From an uncultured Methanomicrobiales archaeon (GTDB lineage Archaea > Halobacteriota > Methanomicrobia > Methanomicrobiales > Methanospirillaceae), in the NCBI GenBank assembly GCA_903832665.1, contig CAILCG010000017.1, positions 62,001 to 126,000 on the forward strand: a stretch of DNA of 64,000 nucleotides. The letters are read 5' to 3'. The notes below the pieces were generated by a model. That model saw nothing but the letters and a program-made list of their open reading frames with translations, searched no databases and had not been told where the DNA came from. This document shows, one piece after another, positions 1 through 7,865 of this stretch (the first letter of the stretch is position 1; the number at the start of each line of letters is the position of its first letter). Both the position numbers and the translations under genes were made by a program.

Positions 1-11
1 CAGTGATTTTC

Positions 12-285
12 AAATTTTTCCTGACAAACCTGCATGAAGTCAAAGACCTCGCACCGAAGCGATGAAAATTATCCAACCGTAAAAAGAATTCCGTATTTGT
101 CTTTCATTGTCAGAGGTTTAAAATTTTTCCTGACAAACCTGCATGAAGCCAAAGACCTCGCACCGAAGCGATGAAAATGATCCAACCGTAAAAAGAATTC
201 CGTATTTGTCTTTCATTGTCAGAGGTTTAAAATTTTTCCTGACAAACCTGCATGAAGCCAAAGACTTTGTACCGGAGCAATGAAA
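12..285. repeat. Tandem 109-bp repeat (two full units plus a diverging third)
   Basis: Units begin at 12, 121 and 230, each with AAATTTTTCCTGACAAACC followed by CTGCATGAAG. The first two units differ at only a few positions; the third matches for about 50 bases and then diverges. Each unit contains a GAAG(T/C)C-AAA-GACCTC segment resembling a short stem-loop. An inverted pair TTGTCAG (107-113) / CTGACAA (130-136) spans the unit junction. Related single copies occur at 811-925, 27955-28070 and 33750-33872. The window edge cuts the array, so its true length is unknown. No protein is supported. Confidence 0.85.
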
Positions 286-340
286 ATTTCCTGCAATCGG
301 AACTCCATTTCGCTTGGCCGGGTCCCTTGTCGGATTTTTC

Positions 341-810
341 AAAATTTTCATGATGAGAAGGACTGTCTATCTGTTTCTCCGACGTAAAAACCCGGTTATC
401 CATTTCCCTCCCACTACGCCCCACCGGACCCATATCAACCCCCCGTTCAGGACAAAACCAGCCACACTCCTTTTTTCTCCACCCAAAGCGGCCTAAAGAG
501 GGAAATTTTCGGGCGCGATTTGCCCGGAAATATCCCCATCCGGCCCTGAAATCACCACTACCTGAAAACAGGGGTACGCTTTTTTGCGAATGCGGTACGC
601 AAAACTCCACAAAGGAACCAAACGGAGCCCAAAACCGGCTCTGATGGTCTCACCCCAAAAATCGCTTACCCTACGACGAATAAATGGAACACCCGACGTT
701 GCAATAGATCCTGTTACCCGGTGACCGCAGCAACCAGATCACGAGTATATTTTTCCATCCGGACAAAAAATCGTGCAGGTTGTAACGTGTCGTTTGGTAC
801 AGAGTAAAAA
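341..810. other. Intergenic stretch, no gene recognised
   Basis: Short open frames exist here on both strands, but none resembles a known family or has a convincing start with a ribosome binding site. A GGTACGC heptamer occurs twice around 570-600. Nothing else supports a function. Confidence 0.5.
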
Positions 811-925
811 ACCTGCACGAAGTCAAAGACTTCGCACAAGAGCAATGAAAATTTTGCACACAAAACAAAAATTTACATTCGCCCACAATTGGGTCTGAAG
901 TTTTTAAAAATTTTCATGACAAAAT
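811..925. repeat. Dispersed structured repeat, single copy
   Basis: This copy carries a perfect 7-bp stem at 818-834, CGAAGTC-AAA-GACTTCG. It is followed by GCAATGAAAATTTTGCAC and ends in TCTGAAG, an A/T-rich tract and TTTTCATGACAAAA. The same order of elements is seen at 27955-28070 and 33750-33872 and, in tandem form, at 12-285. It lies in non-coding DNA upstream of the AIM24-like gene. Confidence 0.75.
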
Positions 926-1088
926 CATTCGATTATTTTCAAATTCCTGCCATGGATCTTTAAAAAAAATAACACCGGGTAAAAATTCCAAAAAACCGGC
1001 ACCATACAAAAAAAATAATTATCTCACACCAAAAAAAATCCCAAACACATTTCTTCTTACTCGGTGCATATACCGGTCAGGAAATATT

Positions 1089-1787
1089 ATGAAATATGAG
1101 ATCATAGGCAGCAATCTCCAGATGGTAAAGATCAACCTTGCAATGGGAGAAGGAATCTTTGCAGAAGCAGGAGCCATGGTGAACATGACCGGTTCATTCC
1201 AGATGGAGAGCCAGCTCAAGGGGGGCGTCATCTCGGGCCTCAAGCGCGCAGTGGTCGGGGAAAGTCTCTTTCTTACCCGGTTTTCTCCCGCGAATGAACC
1301 GGGTTTTGTATCCTTTGCCGGGACAATGCCGGGCAAGATCTTTATGGTGGCAATCTCGGAAGGAAACGAGTTCATCGCCAAGCGGGAATCCTTCCTTGCC
1401 TGCGAAGAAAGCGTAGATCTGGACATTGCTCTTGCCGACAAGATCCGGGCGGGCTTGTTCGGCGGACAGGGTTTCATACTCCAGTTAATGAGCGGGAAAG
1501 GGATTGTATTCCTGCACTGCTGCGGGGATATCATCGAGATGACCTTGAAGCCGGGCGAAGTTGTAAAAGTCCAGACCGGCCTGGTTGTCGGTTTTGATAA
1601 GACAGTCGGTTATGATATCGCGCTTGCCGGGGGCATCACCACCGCACTCTTTGGCGGCGAAGGACTCTTTGTCACGACCCTGACCGGACCGGGAAAAGTG
1701 GTTCTCCAGTCGATGAGCATTGCAAAGATTGCCGCATCCCTCATCCCGTACCTGCCCAAGCCGGAGATTAACGTAAAACCGGTATAA
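1089..1787 (+). CDS. AIM24 / TIGR00266 family protein
   Basis: This 232-residue protein has the glycine-rich, repeating beta architecture of the AIM24 family (TIGR00266), whose prokaryotic members have no settled biochemical role. Visible hallmarks are an N-terminal EAGAMVNM segment, a KRAVVGESLFLTRF segment typical of the family, and two similar GLFGGQG / ALFGGEG turns near residues 123 and 187, indicating duplicated beta-sheet units. Its length is normal for the family. It has no signal peptide or membrane segment. It stands alone, preceded by a repeat-bearing non-coding region and followed by about 500 bases without a gene. The family is clear; the function is not. Confidence 0.85.
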   Translation: MKYEIIGSNLQMVKINLAMGEGIFAEAGAMVNMTGSFQMESQLKGGVISGLKRAVVGESLFLTRFSPANEPGFVSFAGTMPGKIFMVAISEGNEFIAKRESFLACEESVDLDIALADKIRAGLFGGQGFILQLMSGKGIVFLHCCGDIIEMTLKPGEVVKVQTGLVVGFDKTVGYDIALAGGITTALFGGEGLFVTTLTGPGKVVLQSMSIAKIAASLIPYLPKPEINVKPV

Positions 1788-2291
1788 TTTTTTACCGGCA
1801 TTTGTTGCCGGGTGCCTGCCCGTCAGACCGGAACATTGCAAATAACTGCTCGGTAGAAACATACCTGAATGGGGTTCACACCAGAATCATGAAAAATAAG
1901 ATCCAGACTTTTTTTGATGTGAATTGTTACCTTAAATTTAGTCAATTTTCAGGGAATCATCCGTTGAATGAAACATATTTTTCACTCATCGACAACGGCT
2001 GTCACGCCACTCTTCGGATCATTGTCCGGAGCCTTTATTTTCAACTGCGATAAACCCCACGGTCCCAGGAATGACCCCACGGCTTCCGGTATTATGCTCA
2101 TCTGAACGGAATCAGGTTGCCCCTCTGGTCCAAAAAGGACCCGTGGCTGGATGACACATGCGAGTGAATGACCGTCCGTAAAAACGATCGGGAAGCTGAG
2201 GAGGTCACTATCCCCTATTCCTAAGAGGATGAGCAGGTAACGGGAAAACGATGATTTCTAGAGAGTACAAATAACCGGAACATTACAAAAA
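1788..2291. other. Intergenic stretch, no gene recognised
   Basis: A plus-strand open frame of 83 codons at 1802-2053 has no family resemblance and atypical composition, so it is not called. No RNA gene or clear repeat was seen. Confidence 0.5.
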
Positions 2292-2993
2292 TTATTTTTT
2301 CCAGCCAAGTTTTTCCATCAGTGCACCAGTCTCATCCTGTGCCTTACTTCCCACAGTGCGGGGCTGGACCACGAGCGTGATTGCATCCTTTAAGGGAATG
2401 TTCCTGCCTTTTTCCTTGCACAGGATATAATCCCCGTTGAAGCGCTGGAGCGCCTTTTCAAAAGCATCGAGAATCTTCTTCCGGCTTTTGAGGTCGCTCT
2501 TTTTGAGTTTCATCAGGTGCTCGAAGATCGAGACATCGATGAGCGTGCTCGCCATCCAGCCGATCTCGCAGGTGTACCCGAAGATCCATGCGATATGGGA
2601 ATTTTTCGTAGTAGAGATGAAATCATCGATATTATTTCCCACGCTGCACGAGCCGATCAATACTCCCTCAATATTGGAATAATTCGCCGCATTCCTCACC
2701 GCGGTAAACATGGCGGGAAGTTTCATGCCGGTCTTGGCCTTCAGCCCCCCGATACGTTTGCCGGTGCCGTGCGCTGCCACGTAGAGAAACAGCCGGTCCT
2801 CCCGGGTGTTGGTCAGGTCGTCTTCGAGTGCCCGGCGGAATCCTTCCTTCTCGTAAAAATTCGCATAATAGATATTGAAGTCGCCCCGGAAACTTTCCAG
2901 TCCCTCCAGAAATAACAGGACCGACGGGCGCTTGGGCTTCTGCTCCGGTGTCCACCAGAGCCCCTCAATAACCAGGAGTGCGGAACTTGACAT
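2292..2993 (-). CDS. Caspase-fold-like (clan CD) putative cysteine peptidase
   Basis: This 233-residue soluble protein has no assigned family that I recognise with certainty. Its order of elements resembles the caspase/legumain fold: a first hydrophobic strand (SVLLFLEGL, residues 24-32), a helix, a strand ending in LYVAAHG with His75-Gly76, and a strand ending in VLIGSCSVG with Cys116. In clan CD peptidases the catalytic dyad is a His in an HG motif and a Cys at the end of the next strand, which matches the spacing here. It could instead be an inactive relative. The ATG at 2993 follows an AGGT-type ribosome binding site. No obvious substrate or partner gene is adjacent. Confidence 0.6.
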   Translation of the reverse strand: MSSSALLVIEGLWWTPEQKPKRPSVLLFLEGLESFRGDFNIYYANFYEKEGFRRALEDDLTNTREDRLFLYVAAHGTGKRIGGLKAKTGMKLPAMFTAVRNAANYSNIEGVLIGSCSVGNNIDDFISTTKNSHIAWIFGYTCEIGWMASTLIDVSIFEHLMKLKKSDLKSRKKILDAFEKALQRFNGDYILCKEKGRNIPLKDAITLVVQPRTVGSKAQDETGALMEKLGWKK

Positions 2994-3156
2994 GGATAAA
3001 CCTGCAAGGAATTGATTAAATGATCAAGAGTGCGCCTGCGGGATAAAGATTTGGCAAAAGGATCCTCACACCAACCTATTTATCCGTACAAGCACGACAG
3101 TTTTTATCATAATTATCGCCGGTAAAAAACCATCTTCAAAATTCCCGAGGAAAACC

Positions 3157-3501
3157 GTGACCCCTGAGAAAGAAACACCTGACACTATACTCCCTGGGGA
3201 TGTCCCGGAACCGGGTGTCACCTCACCTCCTCCGGAGATCGTCCGGTGCAACTCGCTCGAACGGATCATCGATCTGACCGATGAGATGGCCCATCTCAAT
3301 GAACTCATAATGATGTATCTGGATAAAAACGGCGGGTTTACCACGCTGGAAGCGTATTTCGCATTGGTGCAACCGGTTCTCGATTTGCTGGAAGTTGAGA
3401 TCAGTGTCCGTTATCACCCGGGGATGACGACGACAGAAATGAAACTGGTGGTACAGGACTGGATAGATGGCGAGATCGCTGAACTCCACAGATCCTGTTG
3501 A
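3157..3501 (+). CDS. Small hypothetical acidic protein
   Basis: This 114-residue protein starts with GTG. The first 25-30 residues are rich in Pro, Glu and Thr and look disordered. The remainder is predicted helical (SLERIIDLTDEMAHLNELIMM, then LEAYFALVQPVLDLLEVEI) and ends in an acidic segment, QDWIDGEIAELH. It has no membrane segment, metal motif or recognised domain. It lies between the caspase-like gene and a convergent TraB gene, apparently as a single-gene unit. Codon use matches its neighbours, so it is probably a real lineage-restricted gene of unknown function. Confidence 0.65.
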   Translation: MTPEKETPDTILPGDVPEPGVTSPPPEIVRCNSLERIIDLTDEMAHLNELIMMYLDKNGGFTTLEAYFALVQPVLDLLEVEISVRYHPGMTTTEMKLVVQDWIDGEIAELHRSC

Positions 3502-3642
3502 TCTTTTCTCTCAATATTCCGGAGAAACAATTTTTACCATTGGATTGTGTGAACTGTTGCGATTTTTGTAAAAAAAACTTCGGGAAATTTTTTTTGAATC
3601 CGTATTTTTGCCCCGGATGGACTCGGCAGAAGGTTAAAAAAA

Positions 3643-4848
3643 TTACAGGAGATGTGTGACCCAGGTCCACATATTGTGAATGCCGGTTGAAATGACGACA
3701 CCCGGATCAATTCCCAGCACGGGAAAGACAAAGATGAAGTACAGGATTGTGCCCAGCAGGCTTCCCAGGTTGGTCAGGGCTGCGACCAGCACCACCTTGA
3801 ACAAGGGGATCTTTGCCATCTCGCCCAGCGACTGGGCATCGTAGATCTTCCGGAAATCCGATACCGGTGGTTTTCTTACCTTTGCTTCCACAAACGCTGC
3901 AATCCAGCCGGAGTGGAGCATCGGGTTGAGCGACGTCATCCAGGCAACGCCAAAACTGGCAAGTGCGGTATAGGGGTGTCCCCCGGCAGCGAGGGTCCCG
4001 AGGGCTGCAAGCACGCCGTGAATTATTACCCAGAATACAAAGGCATAGAGCAACACACCCCACCCTACACCGGAAAAGGCGATCGCTGCGAGAAGGAAAG
4101 CAAATAATGCGGTAACCGTAAACCCAAAGATCTTGGCCCAGGGAAAGGATCGCGGTTCCCGCGTGAGCGAATCGAACGCGGGGAGACTGGCCGGGTCTGC
4201 CAGATAATTCTCAATCCCCTGCCGGTGTCCTGCACCAACGACCGCGAGGATGCGCCCTTCAGGACGCTGTACTTTTAACAGGACAAGCTGATGGGCAATA
4301 TACGCGTCCCGTTCATCGATCAGGGCGCGGGCGCCATTGGGAGAGAATTTCCGGAATTCCTCCATTACCATATCGATCATGTCCTGCTGCTTGAGCGATT
4401 CGATATCGATCTCCTGCCCGTTGTCCACTTCCGCAATCGAGATGACCAGCGCCCAGATCATCTTGAGTTTCTCGACAAAACCCATTGCACTCCAGAAACG
4501 GAGGAGCGTGAGCCGGATGTCCCGGTCAACAAGCCCGATGTCGATGCCGCGCTTCTCTGCCTCCTCTATCGCCGCTTTCATCTCGGCGCCTGGTTCGACA
4601 CCCACATCAAAACCGATCTTACGCTGGAGATAGGCCATCAGCCACTGGACAAGAAGGGTATTAAAATTTTTTACTTCGAGGACATCATTGACTGAGGGAT
4701 CACGGCCCTGCTTTTTTAAGGCTGCATAGCGGGACTGGTCAAGTTCAATGGCTACGATATCGGGCTTATATTCCTCGATAGCCAGTCGCACTTCATCGAC
4801 ACTTTCCTGCGAAACATGCGCAGTTCCAATTATTTTTATTTCGGCCAT
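3643..4848 (-). CDS. TraB family protein (TraB/PrgY/GumN-like membrane protein)
   Basis: The N-terminal domain has the TraB/TIGR00261 signatures: GTAHVS with His11 in the first strand, IVAIELDQSRY about 35 residues on, and GAGHRQGI near residue 215. These conserved Gly, His and Glu residues are thought to form a peptidase-like active site in the TIKI/TraB group. The C-terminal third holds about four hydrophobic segments, so the protein is probably anchored in the membrane. A GTG in frame at 4866 is possible, but the ATG at 4848 is preceded by GGTGG at good spacing and begins the conserved MAEIKIIGTAH sequence. The archaeal role is unknown; the bacterial namesake inhibits a mating pheromone. 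Confidence 0.85.
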   Translation of the reverse strand: MAEIKIIGTAHVSQESVDEVRLAIEEYKPDIVAIELDQSRYAALKKQGRDPSVNDVLEVKNFNTLLVQWLMAYLQRKIGFDVGVEPGAEMKAAIEEAEKRGIDIGLVDRDIRLTLLRFWSAMGFVEKLKMIWALVISIAEVDNGQEIDIESLKQQDMIDMVMEEFRKFSPNGARALIDERDAYIAHQLVLLKVQRPEGRILAVVGAGHRQGIENYLADPASLPAFDSLTREPRSFPWAKIFGFTVTALFAFLLAAIAFSGVGWGVLLYAFVFWVIIHGVLAALGTLAAGGHPYTALASFGVAWMTSLNPMLHSGWIAAFVEAKVRKPPVSDFRKIYDAQSLGEMAKIPLFKVVLVAALTNLGSLLGTILYFIFVFPVLGIDPGVVISTGIHNMWTWVTHLL

Positions 4849-4876
4849 TAACCACCGTATTGTCACCAGTATTGGT

Positions 4877-4918
4877 GCCCGGGGCTGATTAAGAATAGCC
4901 CGGGGCTGATTAAGAATA
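4877..4918. repeat. Perfect 21-bp tandem duplication
   Basis: The unit GCCCGGGGCTGATTAAGAAT(A) occurs twice, at 4877-4897 and 4898-4918, without a mismatch. It lies just upstream of the TraB start, in the gap between two minus-strand genes. Confidence 0.85.
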
Positions 4919-5016
4919 GGTATGAAGGACAGATACCCACCAGGAAATTCCAGTTCCGGGATTATTAAGAACTCTGAGGCTCAAGTCCCCGGCGGCTATT
5001 TCGGTACGCGATAGTA

Positions 5017-5064
5017 AAATTGCGAGCTGCTTATAATCTTAAATTGCGGGCTGCTGATAATCTG
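5017..5064. repeat. Imperfect 24-bp tandem duplication
   Basis: Two adjoining 24-bp units (5017-5040 and 5041-5064) begin with AAATTGCG and share GCTGCT and ATAATCT, with three differences. They sit just downstream of the trkH stop codon. Confidence 0.75.
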
Positions 5065-5119
5065 AAATGGGATAGTCCGAGTCCATCGGGGAGGACACAG
5101 ACAAAAATTACCTCGTGCG

Positions 5120-6643
5120 TCAAATCTCGTAAGAACGATCCCGATCGGAATCCTCCTGATCCTGCGACTTGTTGCGGGTGTCCAGTTCGATCTCCCGGGC
5201 AACCCCGAGAATAATAATGATGACCGGCACGATCTCAAGCCTTCCCAGCCACATGAGCAGGATGAAGATCCATTTGATGGTGATGGGGCTTGCGAAACTG
5301 ATGAACCCAACACTGAGCCCGACATTGCTCAACGCTGAGACCAGTTCAAAGACCACCTCTTCCAACCGGAAGGAAGTGATATACAGATGGAGGGTCACGA
5401 TCGTTGCGATGAAGATCGTGATCGCATACATCACAATGACCAGCAGGTTTTTCGAGATCGCCAGTTCGGAGATCTCTTTTGAGAGGGTGCGACCGCCGGA
5501 TTTCAGCGGAATCAGGACCCGGCTGCTCACAAAGAAGCGCCGGAACCACCACCGCACCCCGTCATAAATCAGCATTACCCGGTTCACTTTTACCCCGCCG
5601 GCGGAACTTCCCATGGCTCCGCCAATGAACATCAGCATGGTGACAACCGCTAGCGGGATTGCCGCCCACAGGTGGGGCGATGAATTCTGGAGACCGCAGG
5701 TACAGAGCCCCGAGACCGCAGTAAAGACACCTTCCCGGAATGCCTGGGTGAGCGGGAGATTTCCCACGAGAAACAGATCCAGGGACGTGATCAGGGAGCC
5801 GATGAGGGCAATGAAGAGCAATATCCTGACAATCGGGTCCCGAAACATATTGACAATCTTTCCATGGTACAGGAGAAAAAAGACCTTGAACGGGATCGCA
5901 CCCGCCAGCATCACCGGAATGAGGAGGGCTTCGAGCAGGGGATTGTTGTAATAACCCAGGCCTCCCGAATGAATGGTAAATCCCCCGGTTGCAATTGCCA
6001 CCATGACCAGGTTGAGGGAATCCCAGAGCGGAATTCCGCTGAGCATGATGAGGCCGGTGAACGCGAATGTGAGGACCAGGTAGATCATCCAGACCCGCCG
6101 GCTTGATGATTCCGATGCGGAGACCAGCTCTTCTTCCCGGCCTTCAGAACGATAGAGCCGGAACAGGGAGGTCCGGGTTTTCCGGCGCAGGGAGATCCCA
6201 AACGCAATGATCCCGATACCGCCGATCCATTGGGTGAATGAACGCCAGAAGAGAAGAGTTTTTGGCGTCGTATCCAGGGAAGCGATCATCGTAAAGCCGG
6301 TCCCGGTCCAACCGGACATTGCCTCAAAGACGCTGTCCACGTAGGTCATATGCAAACCGAAGACAAACGGCAGCGCACCGATAAGAGCGATCGCCAGCCA
6401 TGACAGGGCAACTGCGGCAATTGTGATGGAAGAAGATGGTTCGATATCGTCCCGGTACGAGATATGGGAGATCCCGTACCCCAGGATGAGGAAGACGATG
6501 GGCGCAGAAGCCATCGGCAGGATCAATGACCACTCGCGGAAGAGCACGAGCACCAAAAATGGCACGAGTGAGACAACACCCAGGAACTCAAAGATCAGCC
6601 CCATGTCGTGCGCGATCATGGCGATATGCTCGAGGCGCTTCAT
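5120..6643 (-). CDS. trkH: TrkH family potassium uptake protein
   Basis: This is a 507-residue polytopic membrane protein with the fourfold membrane-pore-membrane layout of TrkH/KtrB. The selectivity-filter loops are visible in order: MSGWTGTGFTM, IATGGFTIHSGG, VSGLCTCGLQ and LSNVGLSVG, each carrying the key glycine. It would form the K+ channel of a Trk system, which normally needs a cytosolic TrkA gating subunit. No trkA lies next to it or elsewhere in the window. The charged tail (about 25 residues, many Asp and Arg) is hydrophilic. A second K+ transporter, Kup, is encoded 1.2 kb away, so the region looks devoted to potassium uptake. The ATG at 6643 begins the normal first helix. Confidence 0.92.
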   Translation of the reverse strand: MKRLEHIAMIAHDMGLIFEFLGVVSLVPFLVLVLFREWSLILPMASAPIVFLILGYGISHISYRDDIEPSSSITIAAVALSWLAIALIGALPFVFGLHMTYVDSVFEAMSGWTGTGFTMIASLDTTPKTLLFWRSFTQWIGGIGIIAFGISLRRKTRTSLFRLYRSEGREEELVSASESSSRRVWMIYLVLTFAFTGLIMLSGIPLWDSLNLVMVAIATGGFTIHSGGLGYYNNPLLEALLIPVMLAGAIPFKVFFLLYHGKIVNMFRDPIVRILLFIALIGSLITSLDLFLVGNLPLTQAFREGVFTAVSGLCTCGLQNSSPHLWAAIPLAVVTMLMFIGGAMGSSAGGVKVNRVMLIYDGVRWWFRRFFVSSRVLIPLKSGGRTLSKEISELAISKNLLVIVMYAITIFIATIVTLHLYITSFRLEEVVFELVSALSNVGLSVGFISFASPITIKWIFILLMWLGRLEIVPVIIIILGVAREIELDTRNKSQDQEDSDRDRSYEI

Positions 6644-6760
6644 CTGATAACCAAGGTGTTTGGGCGGTTATTAGTGTTATGGGTATCGTTTTTATACAGG
6701 TTTCCCGGTTTTTCCCGGCGGAGTTATTAATTTCCCAGCATGTCCAATAGGTATTCATTT

Positions 6761-7789
6761 ATGATCCGTATCCGGGCTGACCAGTTTCCTTCAATCCTTT
6801 TGATCCTTCTCACGATCCTCGCCTTTGCCGTATTCTGGTCCATCATGGATATGGTGCTTCTCGGGGCATCCCTGGCAGTCGTACTCATCCCGCTCCACAA
6901 CCGTCTTTCCCTCCACATGAGGCCATGGATATCTGCAACGGTGATGACCCTTGGGGTACTGGGAGTCTGCTGTGCAATGGGACTCATCACCCTTGCGATT
7001 TTTTCAGCAAATACCTCTACCCTTACCCATATGTTTACGGTCATCGGAGACTGGCTCAATAATCCCCTGACCAACCCGATCTCTTACGGGGTTCCCTTGA
7101 GCAAGACAACTCTCACCACCCTTCTCCAGGAAGGAACCGGGCTCTTTGTCGATTACCAGAAGACGATTCTTACCAACCTCCCGGTCATCCTGTTCAAAAT
7201 GTTTGTCTTCTTTTTTACCCTGTTCATGCACTTCTTGCGAGGTGAAGAACTCAGGACAAAAATTATCGGTCATGTGCCGGCACCGTTAAAAAAATACGTG
7301 AACCGCCTTTCCGATGCTACGGGAGATACATTGTATGCGATCTATTATGTCCAGATTGCCATCGCAGTCCTCACGTTCTTTATGGCGCTTCCGGTCTTCT
7401 ACCTGCTCGGGTATGGCGATATTATCTTTTATGCGTATTTTGCGGCATTCTGCGAACTGATCCCCATCATCGGTTCCTCCGTTGCATTCATTCTCATCGG
7501 GGCGTATGCCCAGGCCATTGGTGATACTATGGGGGTGTTGATCCTCTTTTTTCTCGGGTACATCGTCGTCTCGCTCCTGCCGGAAGTCTATGTACGGCCG
7601 GTGCTGGTTGGCCGGCGAGTAAAAATAAACCCGGTGATCATGTTCATTGGTATCATCGGGGGCCTGTTAACCATGGGACTTGCGGGTTTCGTGCTCGGTC
7701 CGCTCATTATTGTGCTTCTCATCACCAGTTACCGCATGTACACCGAAGAGAAGAAAGAACGCAATGCCTTGTCAGTAGTGGTGGAATAA
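6761..7789 (+). CDS. AI-2E family transporter (PerM/TqsA-like)
   Basis: This membrane protein of about 342 residues has the AI-2E/PerM layout: two N-terminal helices, a third after a short loop, a long amphipathic extracytoplasmic region, and four or five C-terminal helices. The family signatures GDIIFYAYFAAFCELIPIIGS and a C-terminal GLLTMGLAGFVLGPL are present. Members export small molecules or act as Na+/H+ antiporters; the substrate here cannot be told. An ATG exists at 6740, but the ATG at 6761 has a TAGGT ribosome binding site eight bases upstream and is preferred. It is divergent from trkH and in the same direction as kup. A second family member is encoded at 30264-31322. Confidence 0.88.
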   Translation: MIRIRADQFPSILLILLTILAFAVFWSIMDMVLLGASLAVVLIPLHNRLSLHMRPWISATVMTLGVLGVCCAMGLITLAIFSANTSTLTHMFTVIGDWLNNPLTNPISYGVPLSKTTLTTLLQEGTGLFVDYQKTILTNLPVILFKMFVFFFTLFMHFLRGEELRTKIIGHVPAPLKKYVNRLSDATGDTLYAIYYVQIAIAVLTFFMALPVFYLLGYGDIIFYAYFAAFCELIPIIGSSVAFILIGAYAQAIGDTMGVLILFFLGYIVVSLLPEVYVRPVLVGRRVKINPVIMFIGIIGGLLTMGLAGFVLGPLIIVLLITSYRMYTEEKKERNALSVVVE

Positions 7790-7865
7790 ACAAATGCAAG
7801 GTTCAACGCACCGGGTAATAAAAGGGAAAGCATTAAACCCTATTTTCAACGACTGGTAATAACGA

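Noticed and set aside
12-285. The tandem repeats at the start as a CRISPR array
   Set aside because: The 109-bp units are identical throughout, with no short-repeat/unique-spacer alternation, and no cas genes are in the window.
118-886. Minus-strand open frames across the repeat region (up to 127 codons)
   Set aside because: They translate the repeat itself, repeat the same residues in each unit, lack ribosome binding sites and match no family.
1802-2053. Plus-strand open frame of 83 codons
   Set aside because: No start signal and no resemblance to a protein family; composition is unlike neighbouring genes.
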